64,000 nucleotides of DNA. It comes from an uncultured Hyphomonas sp. GTDB lineage: Bacteria; Pseudomonadota; Alphaproteobacteria; Caulobacterales; Hyphomonadaceae. Under the pieces are notes generated by a model, which saw only the letters and a list, made by a program, of their open reading frames with translations, had not been told where the DNA came from and made no database searches. Positions 18,901 to 26,538 of the stretch are shown in pieces; positions within the stretch are counted from its first letter, which is position 1; each line of letters starts with the position of its first letter. The stretch lies in assembly GCF_963678875.1 (NCBI RefSeq), contig NZ_OY787457.1, forward strand, positions 620,001-684,000, read 5' to 3'. The position numbers and the translations under genes are program-made.

Positions 18901-19206
18901 CAGGTCGAGCGCGCAGTTCAGCGCCGTCTGTCCGCCCATTGTGGGCAGCAGGGCGTCCGGCTTCTCCACTTCGATGATCTTCTCGACGATTTCCGGCGTG
19001 ATCGGCTCGATATAGGTCGCGTCGGCCAGTTCCGGATCGGTCATGATCGTGGCCGGGTTCGAGTTCACGAGGATGACGCGATAGCCTTCATCCTTGAGGG
19101 CTTTCACCGCCTGAACGCCGGAATAGTCGAACTCGCAGGCCTGGCCGATAATAATGGGACCAGCGCCGATCACGAGAATGGAGCTAATATCTGTGCGCTT
19201 TGGCAT
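15943..19206 (-). CDS. carB: Carbamoyl-phosphate synthase large subunit CarB
   Basis: CarB makes carbamoyl phosphate from ammonia (delivered by CarA), bicarbonate and two ATP, for arginine and pyrimidine synthesis. The 1087-residue protein has the duplicated ATP-grasp halves: [21 protein letters not shown] opens the first and [20 protein letters not shown] the second, with a C-terminal MGS-type regulatory domain (near 950-1087). ATG 19206 is used rather than 19242 because AGGAG lies 9 bases before it and it matches the usual MPKRTDI start. carA is not adjacent; it lies about 4.5 kb away on the same strand. Confidence 0.97.
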   Translation of the reverse strand: [1087 protein letters not shown]

Positions 19207-19331
19207 GTGCCCCAACTCCTCGCAGTCAAACGGCTGCGTCATAGCAGAGTCGGAGGCTTGGGCAAGGTGACTGCGGGCAGAAAGTCTGTGTCTGCTGCAG
19301 TAAGTTGGTGGATATCACTGAGGGACAGGGA

Positions 19332-19811
19332 TCAGAAGCAGGTGCCTTCAGGCGAGATTGTTATCTGTTCCTGCACCAGGCGCCAGGCGCCGCCTCGTTT
19401 CTCGAATATGTGCTGAGTGTGCTGGCGCTGGGATTTCCGGTGCTGGTCATGGGTTACGCCCTGGAGGCGCGTGTGGAAGCTGGCTTTGGCCATGTTGCCG
19501 GAAACCGACACGTCAATCGGGGAATCGATCAGCAGGAGCCATTCCGCGAAAGCTTCAGTCAGGTTACGTGACCAGTAGGCGGCATAGCCATCGAGCGACA
19601 CGCCGACCGCGATGTGATGGCCGAGGTCTGCCACCATCCGTACCTGACCATCGGTGGCAATTTCCCGAAGTGAATCGGTAACGAACCGGCCATTGATGCT
19701 GCTCCAGGAGGAGCACCAGGCAAAGACGCGGGTCCTTACTTCCGTTTCGGGAGAGGTGGGGTCAGGGCTCGACACAACAGACGGGTTTGGAAATGTACCG
19801 AGTGAATTCAT
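19332..19811 (-). CDS. NTF2-like (SnoaL/DUF4440-type) protein
   Basis: A 159-residue protein with the look of an NTF2-like cone fold: an early helix (TRVFAWCSSWSSINGRFVTDSL), a central YAAYWSRNLTEAF segment and paired C-terminal strands ending in WRLVQEQITISP, typical for DUF4440/SnoaL-like proteins. The family includes ketosteroid-isomerase-like enzymes and non-catalytic ligand binders, so no reaction is assigned. No signal peptide is visible. It lies alone between carB and a lipoprotein gene. Confidence 0.7.
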   Translation of the reverse strand: MNSLGTFPNPSVVSSPDPTSPETEVRTRVFAWCSSWSSINGRFVTDSLREIATDGQVRMVADLGHHIAVGVSLDGYAAYWSRNLTEAFAEWLLLIDSPIDVSVSGNMAKASFHTRLQGVTHDQHRKSQRQHTQHIFEKRGGAWRLVQEQITISPEGTCF

Positions 19812-19921
19812 GCCGTGCTCCTCAAAGGCGTGCCGGTGGTAGGCATCCGGTCAGGAACGCGCAGGGACAGGTTTGGTTCCCGGCAAGTTTGCATGTCACT
19901 CGAGGGTTGCTCCTCTGGAGG

Positions 19922-19954
19922 AAAAAACGGCCTCGCATCCGGGGAGGCGAGGCC
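19922..19954 (-). terminator. Rho-independent terminator of the glycine-zipper lipoprotein gene
   Basis: An 8-bp stem GGCCTCGC / GCGAGGCC is followed on the minus strand by GTTTTTTCC. It lies about 24 bases after the lipoprotein stop codon. Confidence 0.8.
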
Positions 19955-19977
19955 GGCTTCCTCGGCTTGGTCAGGCG

Positions 19978-20316
19978 CTACCAGCGCGAACGATCATAGG
20001 GATAACGGTCATAGGCGTTGGCCACGCCGTCACCATCTGAATCGCGTTCGGTTTCCTGGTCTTTCACGCCGGGCATGTTGCAGTCTTCGGCTTCGGTGCA
20101 GCCTTTCGCTGCGCCGGCCGCGCCGCCGAGGGCGCCACCGATGATTGCGCCGCGTTCGGCGTCACCATCTCCGACATTGTTGCCGATGACAGCACCAGCG
20201 ACCGCGCCGGCTGCCGCGCCATAGGCGGCATTGCGTTCTGTTGTTCCCGTTGCCGTACAGGCTGCGAGAATGGCGGCACTTGCGCCAATGGCCATCAGTT
20301 TCACAGGGAAAGTCAT
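19978..20316 (-). CDS. Glycine-zipper outer-membrane lipoprotein
   Basis: A 112-residue lipoprotein. The signal peptide ends in the lipobox LAAC (Cys near residue 19). The mature part has two glycine-zipper runs (YGAAAGAVAGAVIGNNVGDG and AIIGGALGGAAGAAKG) like those of 17-kDa surface antigens and OmpA-linked lipoproteins, then a short Asp-rich tail (DSDGDGVANAYD) that resembles a thrombospondin type 3 calcium-binding repeat. ATG 20316 is the start just before the signal peptide; a longer upstream reading frame has no sense as a leader. Likely envelope structure or stress role. Confidence 0.8.
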   Translation of the reverse strand: MTFPVKLMAIGASAAILAACTATGTTERNAAYGAAAGAVAGAVIGNNVGDGDAERGAIIGGALGGAAGAAKGCTEAEDCNMPGVKDQETERDSDGDGVANAYDRYPYDRSRW

Positions 20317-20417
20317 GTGGGGTCCTTTCAGGTGGCTATGGCCGAATAAACGGATGCCACCTGCGCCGGTTCCCCCGCGCTGCATTACAATGAATTCAGG
20401 GAGTTGGAATTACCAGC

Positions 20418-21155
20418 TCAGCTCCAGCGCTTGGACAGCTTCTGGCTCATCTCGTCCGGCGCCTGCTTTTCGGCGCCCTGGTAACCCGTCACTTCGTCGG
20501 CCACGAAAGGGTTGTCCTGCCGCTCCTGTCCGAACGTGGACAGTGGTCCATGACCCGGCACGAACCGCATCTGCGGTCCGAGAGGCCAGAGCTTGCCGGT
20601 GATCGAGTCGACCAGTTGTTGCTGGTTCCCGCGCGGGAAGTCTGTCCGTCCGACAGAGCCGCGGAACAGGACGTCGCCGACAAAAGCGAGGGCGCCTTCC
20701 TGAGAGTAGATCACGACATGGCCCGGTGTGTGGCCGGGCGTGTGCACCACACCGAACTTGTTACCGGCAAGGTCCAGCACGTCGCCATCGTTCAGGTAGC
20801 GGTCGGGCGTCACATTCTTCCCGTCCTTGATGCCGTATTTGGCGCCCTGGGTTTCGATTTCATCGAGCAGCCACTGGTCGTCTTCGTGGGGGCCGATGAC
20901 CGGGCATCCGGTCCGCTCCGAGACGGCAGCGGCAGCGCCGGCATGGTCCATGTGGCCGTGTGTGAGCCAGACCGCGACGATCTTCACGCCGAACTGTTCG
21001 GCGGCGCCCATCAGCTTGTCCACTTCGCCGCCCGGATCGATGAACACGCCTTCCATGGTCTCGGTCGACCAGATCATGGACGTGTTCTGCTGCAGGGGCG
21101 TCACCGGAATGATCCGGATCTCGAGTTTCGGCTGGTTGGCAGGTGTCTCAGTCAT
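20418..21155 (-). CDS. MBL-fold metallo-hydrolase (glyoxalase II-like)
   Basis: A 245-residue metallo-beta-lactamase fold hydrolase of the YcbL/glyoxalase II-like group. The dinuclear zinc motif THGHMDHAG lies near residue 65, with HTPGHTPGH and FVGDVLF as the next ligands and VPGHGPLS as the last. Such enzymes hydrolyse thioesters such as S-lactoylglutathione or related metabolites; the substrate cannot be fixed from sequence. It is divergent from the M48 protease gene. Confidence 0.9.
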   Translation of the reverse strand: MTETPANQPKLEIRIIPVTPLQQNTSMIWSTETMEGVFIDPGGEVDKLMGAAEQFGVKIVAVWLTHGHMDHAGAAAAVSERTGCPVIGPHEDDQWLLDEIETQGAKYGIKDGKNVTPDRYLNDGDVLDLAGNKFGVVHTPGHTPGHVVIYSQEGALAFVGDVLFRGSVGRTDFPRGNQQQLVDSITGKLWPLGPQMRFVPGHGPLSTFGQERQDNPFVADEVTGYQGAEKQAPDEMSQKLSKRWS

Positions 21156-21271
21156 GTTTGCTACATAGTCTGTCCGGCGGTGAACGCAAAGCGTGCGGCA
21201 GGTGCTTTTCCTGCCGGAGGCGCTCCGCTAACACTCATATGGCATTGAAGACGGTAGAGATGGAGGCTTTC

Positions 21272-22249
21272 GTGCGCATGCCGAGGCAATCTGGCGGGAC
21301 CTATCGCGGCGGCGGAGGCATTGCGCGTTTGCTGCGCAGCCGGTTCGGCCTCCTGATGATCGCGGCGTTCGGCCTGTTCCTGTATTGGCAGGTGAACCAG
21401 AAGCCGGTGCCGTTTTCAGGCCGCAAACAGCTGAACACCGTCTCCATTGAGCAGGAAGTAAAGCTCGGCCAGCAATCCTACCTGCAGATCCTGAACCAGG
21501 AGCAGAGCCAGGGGAATGCGGTCCTGTGTGCCAGCGATGCCTGTTCCGGCGACGATGCGGCGCTGACGGCGACGGTACGCGAAATCGGCGCGCGCCTTCA
21601 GGCCGCGGCGATTGAGCTTGAACAGGAATTGCTGGACGCCGGTTATGCCTTCACCCCGGTCGCAGACCAGTTCGACTGGACCTATTATGTGGTTCAGTCC
21701 GCGACGCCGAACGCCTTTTGCCTGCCGGGTGGCTATGTTGCGATTTATACCGGCATCCTGGATATCACTGGCAATTATGACGGACGCCTTGGCATGGATG
21801 ACCTGGCAGACCCGGACAAGCTGGCCGTGGTGATGGGACACGAGATCGGCCATGCACTTGCGCATCATGGCGCCGAGCGGATGAGCCAGCAGCAGGTGAT
21901 GCAGATGGGGCAGATGGCGGTGGGCGTCTCCATGGGCGACATGGATCCGTCGCAACAGCGCGCCGTCATGCAGGCCTTCGGCATCGCCGCGCAGGGCGGG
22001 ATGCTGAAATTCTCCCGCGAGCATGAAACCGAGGCGGACAAGATCGGCCTCGATCTGCTGGTGCGGGCTTGTTACGACCCTCGCGAGGCGCCGGAACTCT
22101 GGCTGCGCATGGGCGAGATCGGTGGCGGGCAGCGTCCTCCGGAATGGATGAGCACGCACCCCGCCAGCGAGACCCGGGCCGAAAATTTCCGCAAATGGAT
22201 GCCCGCAGCGATTGCCGAGTATGAAAGCCGTTGCGGCACGCTCCGGTAG
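21272..22249 (+). CDS. M48 family metalloprotease, membrane-anchored
   Basis: A zinc protease of about 325 residues with one N-terminal membrane helix (LLMIAAFGLFLYWQV) and a periplasmic catalytic domain. The HExxH signature reads HEIGHALAHH, and the third ligand Glu is in REHETEADKIG, as in the BepA/LoiP/YcaL group that degrades misfolded outer-membrane proteins. Start is uncertain: GGAGG lies 5 bases before GTG 21272 and 11 before ATG 21278; an upstream ATG at 21239 lacks a ribosome site. A hairpin follows the stop. Confidence 0.88.
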   Translation: MRMPRQSGGTYRGGGGIARLLRSRFGLLMIAAFGLFLYWQVNQKPVPFSGRKQLNTVSIEQEVKLGQQSYLQILNQEQSQGNAVLCASDACSGDDAALTATVREIGARLQAAAIELEQELLDAGYAFTPVADQFDWTYYVVQSATPNAFCLPGGYVAIYTGILDITGNYDGRLGMDDLADPDKLAVVMGHEIGHALAHHGAERMSQQQVMQMGQMAVGVSMGDMDPSQQRAVMQAFGIAAQGGMLKFSREHETEADKIGLDLLVRACYDPREAPELWLRMGEIGGGQRPPEWMSTHPASETRAENFRKWMPAAIAEYESRCGTLR

Positions 22250-22285
22250 AAGCAGGTCGTTCAGGGAACAGACCGCCGAACATAA

Positions 22286-22323
22286 AACTGCGCCCTGACC
22301 TTTTCAGGTGGGCGCAGTTCCTT
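22286..22323 (+). terminator. Probable terminator of the M48 protease gene
   Basis: A 10-bp stem AACTGCGCCC / GGGCGCAGTT with a 14-base loop lies 36 bases after the stop. The following T-run is short (TTCCTT), so it is less certain than the others. Confidence 0.5.
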
Positions 22324-22433
22324 GGCGTCCCGCGCTAGCCTGAGGCCAGTCCCACCCAGCTCGATACATACGCGGTTCCAAAAAAAGGTGCTCAGGGCAA
22401 GGAATTCCCTCCGGAGCACTTTGAAATATTACG

Positions 22434-22444
22434 TACCACTGGTA
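22434..22444. promoter_or_regulatory. Candidate TetR-family operator
   Basis: TACCACTGGTA is a perfect 11-base palindrome around a central C, 29 bases before the TetR start codon. TetR regulators commonly bind such short palindromes in their own promoter. Confidence 0.4.
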
Positions 22445-22473
22445 TGATAAGGTAGCAACGAAAATAACGATCC

Positions 22474-23061
22474 ATGCCAAGGCGAACTGCAGAGCAGGCC
22501 GAAGCCACGAGAGCCGCGATCCTTGATGCGGCCCGGGCGAGATTTGCCGAAGACGGGTTCAGCGCCAGCATTGCAAACATTGTTGCAGATGCGGGCGTAA
22601 CGAAGGGCGCGCTGTTCCACCATTTCCCCAGCAAGCTGGACCTGTTCCGCGAAGTGTGGACAGACCTGCAGACCCGGATGGGGGAGGAGGCCGTCACCGA
22701 AGCCCGCAAGATGAGCGGGGAGCATGACCCCTACATCCAGTTCCTTACGGGGGCTCGGGTGTATCTCAAATGGGCGGCCCGGCCGGAATATTTCAAGATC
22801 GTCCTCTATGAAGGCCCCGTCGTACTGGGGCTTCAGGGGTGGTACGAGTCCAATCGCGACCTTGGCCAGGGCAATGTCCACCGGGCAATGGAAGCATTGG
22901 CTGAACGGGGCCGCATAGACCCCAGCCGTGTGAATTCCTATTCGGTGCTGGTTCAGTCCGCGCTGAACGGTGCGGGGTTTGCCCTGGCGGAGGGCGTCGA
23001 TGGCCTGTCGCCGGACGAGGTGTATGAAGCCTTCGAGATCATGATCCGCAGCCTGCGCTAG
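22474..23061 (+). CDS. TetR/AcrR family transcriptional regulator
   Basis: A 195-residue dimeric repressor. The N-terminal HTH is typical: AAILDAARARFAEDGF, then IVADAGVTKGALFHHFPSKLDLF (residues about 14-60). The C-terminal ligand-binding domain resembles the TetR_C group with WAARPEYFKIVLYEGP. An 11-base palindrome precedes the gene and may be its operator. No obviously paired efflux or enzyme gene is divergent from it; the next gene, a 2OG-Fe(II) oxygenase, is convergent. Target unknown. Confidence 0.9.
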   Translation: MPRRTAEQAEATRAAILDAARARFAEDGFSASIANIVADAGVTKGALFHHFPSKLDLFREVWTDLQTRMGEEAVTEARKMSGEHDPYIQFLTGARVYLKWAARPEYFKIVLYEGPVVLGLQGWYESNRDLGQGNVHRAMEALAERGRIDPSRVNSYSVLVQSALNGAGFALAEGVDGLSPDEVYEAFEIMIRSLR

Positions 23062-23729
23062 GCCAGCGGGTCGATCTGCCCCTGAATGGACGGGTTGACG
23101 CGCCACCAGGCAGCAATGCCGAAACGCGCCTTGTTGGTCATTTCAACAGCATGCGGAACGGTTTCGGACAGCATGAGCACGACGCCCGCGCGCTCGGGCA
23201 GGATACGCGCGCTCGGTTCCGCCGTCTCGTCCGCCCCTTCAGGCCAGACGACAAGTGCGCCGCCATTCTCCCCGGTCCAGTCTTCATTCAGGTACACGAC
23301 CAGCGAGACGACCCGGTTGCGCGCACCTTCGAAACTGTCGAGGTGGCGGTCATAAAATTCCCCCGGCTGGTAGACGGCAAAGCAGGCCTCGAATTCGAAC
23401 AGGCCGATCATGAGCCCCCGGTTGAGGGCCTGCCGCAGCTGTTCCGTCCACTGCAGGAAGCCGGCCTGCGCCGGTGTGGATCCATCCATCCAGGCAATCC
23501 GGGATTTCCGGATGGACCGGTCGAACTGGAAGTCAGTTTCCCGGCCGATCCCCGCAGGCGCCAGGTCATCTTCCGCATTCGCGGCCAGCACTTCTGATCG
23601 CAGTGCATGGTAAAGCGTGTCCGGCAACATCTGCGGCTGCCAGCTCCACCCCTTGGAAGAGAGGTCACCCAGTATCGCGCCCAGGCGGTTATCGCCGGGC
23701 AGGGGCACCTCGGAGGCAATGGCCGTCAT
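23058..23729 (-). CDS. 2OG-Fe(II) oxygenase (prolyl-4-hydroxylase-like)
   Basis: A 223-residue double-stranded beta-helix dioxygenase using Fe(II) and 2-oxoglutarate. The iron ligands are visible as HxD in YDRHLDSF and the distal His in ETVPHAVEM, followed about 10 residues later by an Arg (KARFGIAAW) that would bind the 2-oxoglutarate carboxylate. This is the 2OG-FeII_Oxy_3 pattern. The substrate, perhaps a protein proline, is not known. It overlaps the end of the convergent TetR gene by 4 bases and lies 26 bases upstream of carA's stop codon region on the same strand. Confidence 0.85.
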   Translation of the reverse strand: MTAIASEVPLPGDNRLGAILGDLSSKGWSWQPQMLPDTLYHALRSEVLAANAEDDLAPAGIGRETDFQFDRSIRKSRIAWMDGSTPAQAGFLQWTEQLRQALNRGLMIGLFEFEACFAVYQPGEFYDRHLDSFEGARNRVVSLVVYLNEDWTGENGGALVVWPEGADETAEPSARILPERAGVVLMLSETVPHAVEMTNKARFGIAAWWRVNPSIQGQIDPLA

Positions 23730-23755
23730 GGCCGTACACTTTCAAAAGGGGCGGA

Positions 23756-24943
23756 TTACTTTCCGGCCCGGTGTTGTTCCATCAGATCGGCAAAGCGCTG
23801 GAACAGGTAGAAGCTGTCCTGCGGGCCGGGGCTGGCTTCAGGGTGATGCTGAACCGAGATGATCGGGCGGTCCTTCACGGCGAGGCCGGAATTCGTGCCG
23901 TCAAACAGCGAGCGATGGCTTTCTTCCACACCGGCCGGCAGGCTCGCCGGGTCGACAGTGAAGCCATGGTTCATGGACACGATCTCGACCTTGCCCGTGG
24001 AAAGGTCTTTCACCGGGTGGTTCGCGCCGTGGTGGCCCTGCGCCATCTTCATCGTCTTCGCACCGAGGGCGAGCGCAAGCAGCTGGTGGCCGAGGCAGAT
24101 GCCGAGGATCGGCAGGCCGCTGCCGATCACCGCGCGGATCATGTCTCCGGACCGTTTGATGGTTGCCGCCGGATCACCCGGGCCATTGGAGAAGACGACG
24201 CCATCCGGTTTCAGCGCGGAAATGCCCTCGAACGAGGTGTCGCCGTTCACGACAGTTGCGCGGATGCCGACATTGGCGAGGTTGCGCAGGATGTTCTTCT
24301 TCACGCCGAAATCGACCACGACAACGTGGAAGGCCGGTTTGTCCAGATTGCCGTAACCCGCTTCCGGCTGCCACAGGCTCTCGGAATTTTCGAACTCTGC
24401 GCCGGTATCGACGTCTGCCGCCAGGTCAGCCGTTTCCAGGCCTTCCCACGCGCGGGCGGCCTCGATCAGGGCATCCAGGTCGATATTTCCGTCCGGCTGG
24501 TGGCAGATCGCTGCCTTTTGCATGCCTTTTTCGCGGATGAGACGCGTGATCGCCCGCGTGTCGATGCCGGAAAGGCCGACAATTCCGCGCTTTTGCAGCC
24601 ACGATTCGAAGGTTTCAGTGGAACGCCAGTTCGAGGGCGCCGTGATTGGCTCCCGGAAAATGGCCCCCCGGGCAGCGTGGGATCCGGCCTCAGAGGACTC
24701 TTCATGGTCCTCGGCATTGGCCCCGACATTGCCGATATGCGGGAATGTGAACAGGACAATCTGGGAGGCATAGGAGGGGTCTGTGAGGATCTCCTGATAG
24801 CCCGTAATCGCTGTATTAAAACACAATTCTCCGGTTCGGATGCCCTCGGCACCCGTGCCGTGGCCCAGGAACACTGTGCCGTCAGCGAGGGCGATTGCTC
24901 CCGTGGCTGATGTAGCCGCTTGAGTTTTGGCCAAGTAGGACAT
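23756..24943 (-). CDS. carA: Carbamoyl-phosphate synthase small subunit CarA
   Basis: CarA is the glutaminase subunit that supplies ammonia to CarB. The 395-residue protein has the CPSase small-chain N-domain (1-150, with TGYQEILTDPSYASQ) and a class I amidotransferase domain with nucleophile Cys in GICLGHQLLALA, and the catalytic His-Pro-Glu in QHHPEASPGP. ATG 24943 fits the family start better than 24952. It is divergent from the GatB/YqeY gene, an arrangement also found in other Caulobacterales. Confidence 0.97.
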   Translation of the reverse strand: MSYLAKTQAATSATGAIALADGTVFLGHGTGAEGIRTGELCFNTAITGYQEILTDPSYASQIVLFTFPHIGNVGANAEDHEESSEAGSHAARGAIFREPITAPSNWRSTETFESWLQKRGIVGLSGIDTRAITRLIREKGMQKAAICHQPDGNIDLDALIEAARAWEGLETADLAADVDTGAEFENSESLWQPEAGYGNLDKPAFHVVVVDFGVKKNILRNLANVGIRATVVNGDTSFEGISALKPDGVVFSNGPGDPAATIKRSGDMIRAVIGSGLPILGICLGHQLLALALGAKTMKMAQGHHGANHPVKDLSTGKVEIVSMNHGFTVDPASLPAGVEESHRSLFDGTNSGLAVKDRPIISVQHHPEASPGPQDSFYLFQRFADLMEQHRAGK

Positions 24944-25103
24944 ATTTGTCACACCTCCCGGGCGCCGCGTAGGGTCTCGTTAACCCATCCGCATGAAGTT
25001 CGACCGGTGTATTGGGGCGGAGTCTCTGCGGCGTCAAGCGAGTGATGCGGCAGGGCTTATGAGAGGCGAACCCGGCATGGGCCGAGAAGATACGAGTGGA
25101 TTG

Positions 25104-25574
25104 ATGTCGCTTAAGGCGCGCATTGGAAATGCCCTCAAATCGGAGACCGAAAAGGGCCAGCCCGGCGTACGCCTGGCAACGCTGCGCCTGATTGATTGCG
25201 CCGTGCGCGACCGGGACGTGTGTGCCCGCGGCCGCGGTGCCGGCGAGGGCTGTCCTGAAGCGGATGTGCGCCGCGTGCTGGAGACCATGGTCGCCCAGCG
25301 CGAAGTCGCTGCCCGTGAGCATGAAGATGCCGGCCGGCTCGAAGAGGCCATCCGCGAGCGTGAGGAAATCGAGATCATCCAGCAATTCCTGCCGGTGCCC
25401 CTGCAAGGCAAGGCGCTGGATTCCGCCGTGGAAGAAGTCGTGACTGATCTTGGTGCCTCGAGGCTCAAGGATTTGGGCCGTTGCATGAGCGCCCTGAAAG
25501 AGCGCTATCCGGGCATGATCGAGTCCGGTGCAGCCGGCAAAGCCGTGCGCAAGGCGCTGTCGCGCGCCAGCTGA
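25104..25574 (+). CDS. GatB/YqeY domain-containing protein
   Basis: A 156-residue all-helical protein related to the tail domain of the GatB amidotransferase subunit. MSLKARIGNALKSE begins the conserved domain, followed by RLATLRLI and the EIEIIQQFLPVPL block; the C-terminal helices end in AVRKAL. The start at 25104 is chosen because the domain begins exactly there; longer in-frame starts back to 24993 add residues without similarity. The family may help tRNA-dependent amidation, but its role alone is not established. It stands upstream of the PRC lipoprotein, dnaG and rpoD. Confidence 0.88.
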   Translation: MSLKARIGNALKSETEKGQPGVRLATLRLIDCAVRDRDVCARGRGAGEGCPEADVRRVLETMVAQREVAAREHEDAGRLEEAIREREEIEIIQQFLPVPLQGKALDSAVEEVVTDLGASRLKDLGRCMSALKERYPGMIESGAAGKAVRKALSRAS

Positions 25575-25662
25575 TCCCCAGCGTGAAACCTTCTTAACCT
25601 TCGGAACTCTCCGGAGGGTGCCCCCGTTCTTTCCGCACTCCAGCCAAGGAAAGGACGACCAA

Positions 25663-26427
25663 ATGAAACCCCTTCTTTTTACCGCCTCTGCAATCGCCCT
25701 GATGATGGGTGCGGCTGCTTGTACGGAAGCCACCAGCCATGCGGAAGCCGCGCCGCCTGTGGCGGCCGAAACCGCTGCGGCCACGCCGGATCAGGCCAAT
25801 GACCAGCAGGTCGCTGACCTGGAAGAGATGACCCGGGCAGACATCGAGCCGATGGAGCGCGCGCAATACACGCTGGCCTCCGACGAAATCCTGGCCTCGG
25901 ACCTGATCGGGTCTGAAGTGCTCAATCCGGTCGGCGACGAGATCGCCACAGTGGCCGATGTCTGGATCGGTGAGTCCGGTGACACGCCTAAACTGGTCAT
26001 CCGTGAAGGCGGCGTCGCCGGTGTCGGCGGCACGCTGCACGCGATCGGCTTTGAAAATGCCCTGATCGAGCCCGTTGCCAATGATGATGATCCCGATGTC
26101 CGGGTGACATATTCGCAGGCATCGCTGGAAGGCTTGCCGGAGTTTGAACAAGCCGGCGTGGACGATTTCCGTCTGGCATCCGAAGCCATGGGCACCTCAG
26201 CCTCGCTGGGATTCAGCGATGACCTAGCCCGGGTGAATGACTTCGTGATGAAGATCGACGGCACCCCGGAATATGCCGTCATCACGGACGGCCTCGCCGG
26301 GATGACCAAATACGTCATCGACGCTGAAGCCCTGACCATCGAGCAGGGTGACGGAGACGGCACGCTGGTGATCGACCTTGATGCAGAGGCTTTTGCCGAG
26401 GCCAAGGTCCTGAAAGACGGCCAGTAA
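25663..26427 (+). CDS. PRC-barrel domain lipoprotein
   Basis: A 254-residue exported protein with lipobox AAAC (Cys20). An Ala/Glu/Thr-rich linker (about 21-55) leads to two PRC-barrel-like modules: the first, about residues 75-140, opens with ASDLIGSEVLNPVGDEIATVADV, and a second weaker one follows (ARVNDFVMKIDGTPEYAVI). PRC-barrels bind RNA or proteins in the cytoplasm but are also common in such envelope lipoproteins of unknown role. The ATG follows AAGGACGACCAA. A strong terminator separates it from dnaG. Confidence 0.82.
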   Translation: MKPLLFTASAIALMMGAAACTEATSHAEAAPPVAAETAAATPDQANDQQVADLEEMTRADIEPMERAQYTLASDEILASDLIGSEVLNPVGDEIATVADVWIGESGDTPKLVIREGGVAGVGGTLHAIGFENALIEPVANDDDPDVRVTYSQASLEGLPEFEQAGVDDFRLASEAMGTSASLGFSDDLARVNDFVMKIDGTPEYAVITDGLAGMTKYVIDAEALTIEQGDGDGTLVIDLDAEAFAEAKVLKDGQ

Positions 26428-26449
26428 TCCGCCGAGTGCGTTGGGTAGG

Positions 26450-26479
26450 AGAGGGCCTGGCATTGCCGGGCCCTCTTTT
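26450..26479 (+). terminator. Rho-independent terminator of the PRC lipoprotein gene
   Basis: A 12-bp stem AGAGGGCCTGGC / GCCGGGCCCTCT with one G-U pair and an ATT loop runs into TTTTC, 23 bases after the stop. Confidence 0.85.
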
Positions 26480-26538
26480 CATGCCTGGACGTGAAATGGC
26501 GCGTTTCCCCGGAGGCGGGAACGCGGTATCCTGATGGG

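Noticed and set aside
17251..19416. A 721-codon plus-strand reading frame opposite carB
   Set aside because: It is the antisense shadow of carB; high G/C in third positions keeps the opposite strand open. The carB frame has full family motifs and this frame has none. Similar antisense frames oppose the M23 peptidase, metY-type, zinc peptidase and gyrB genes.
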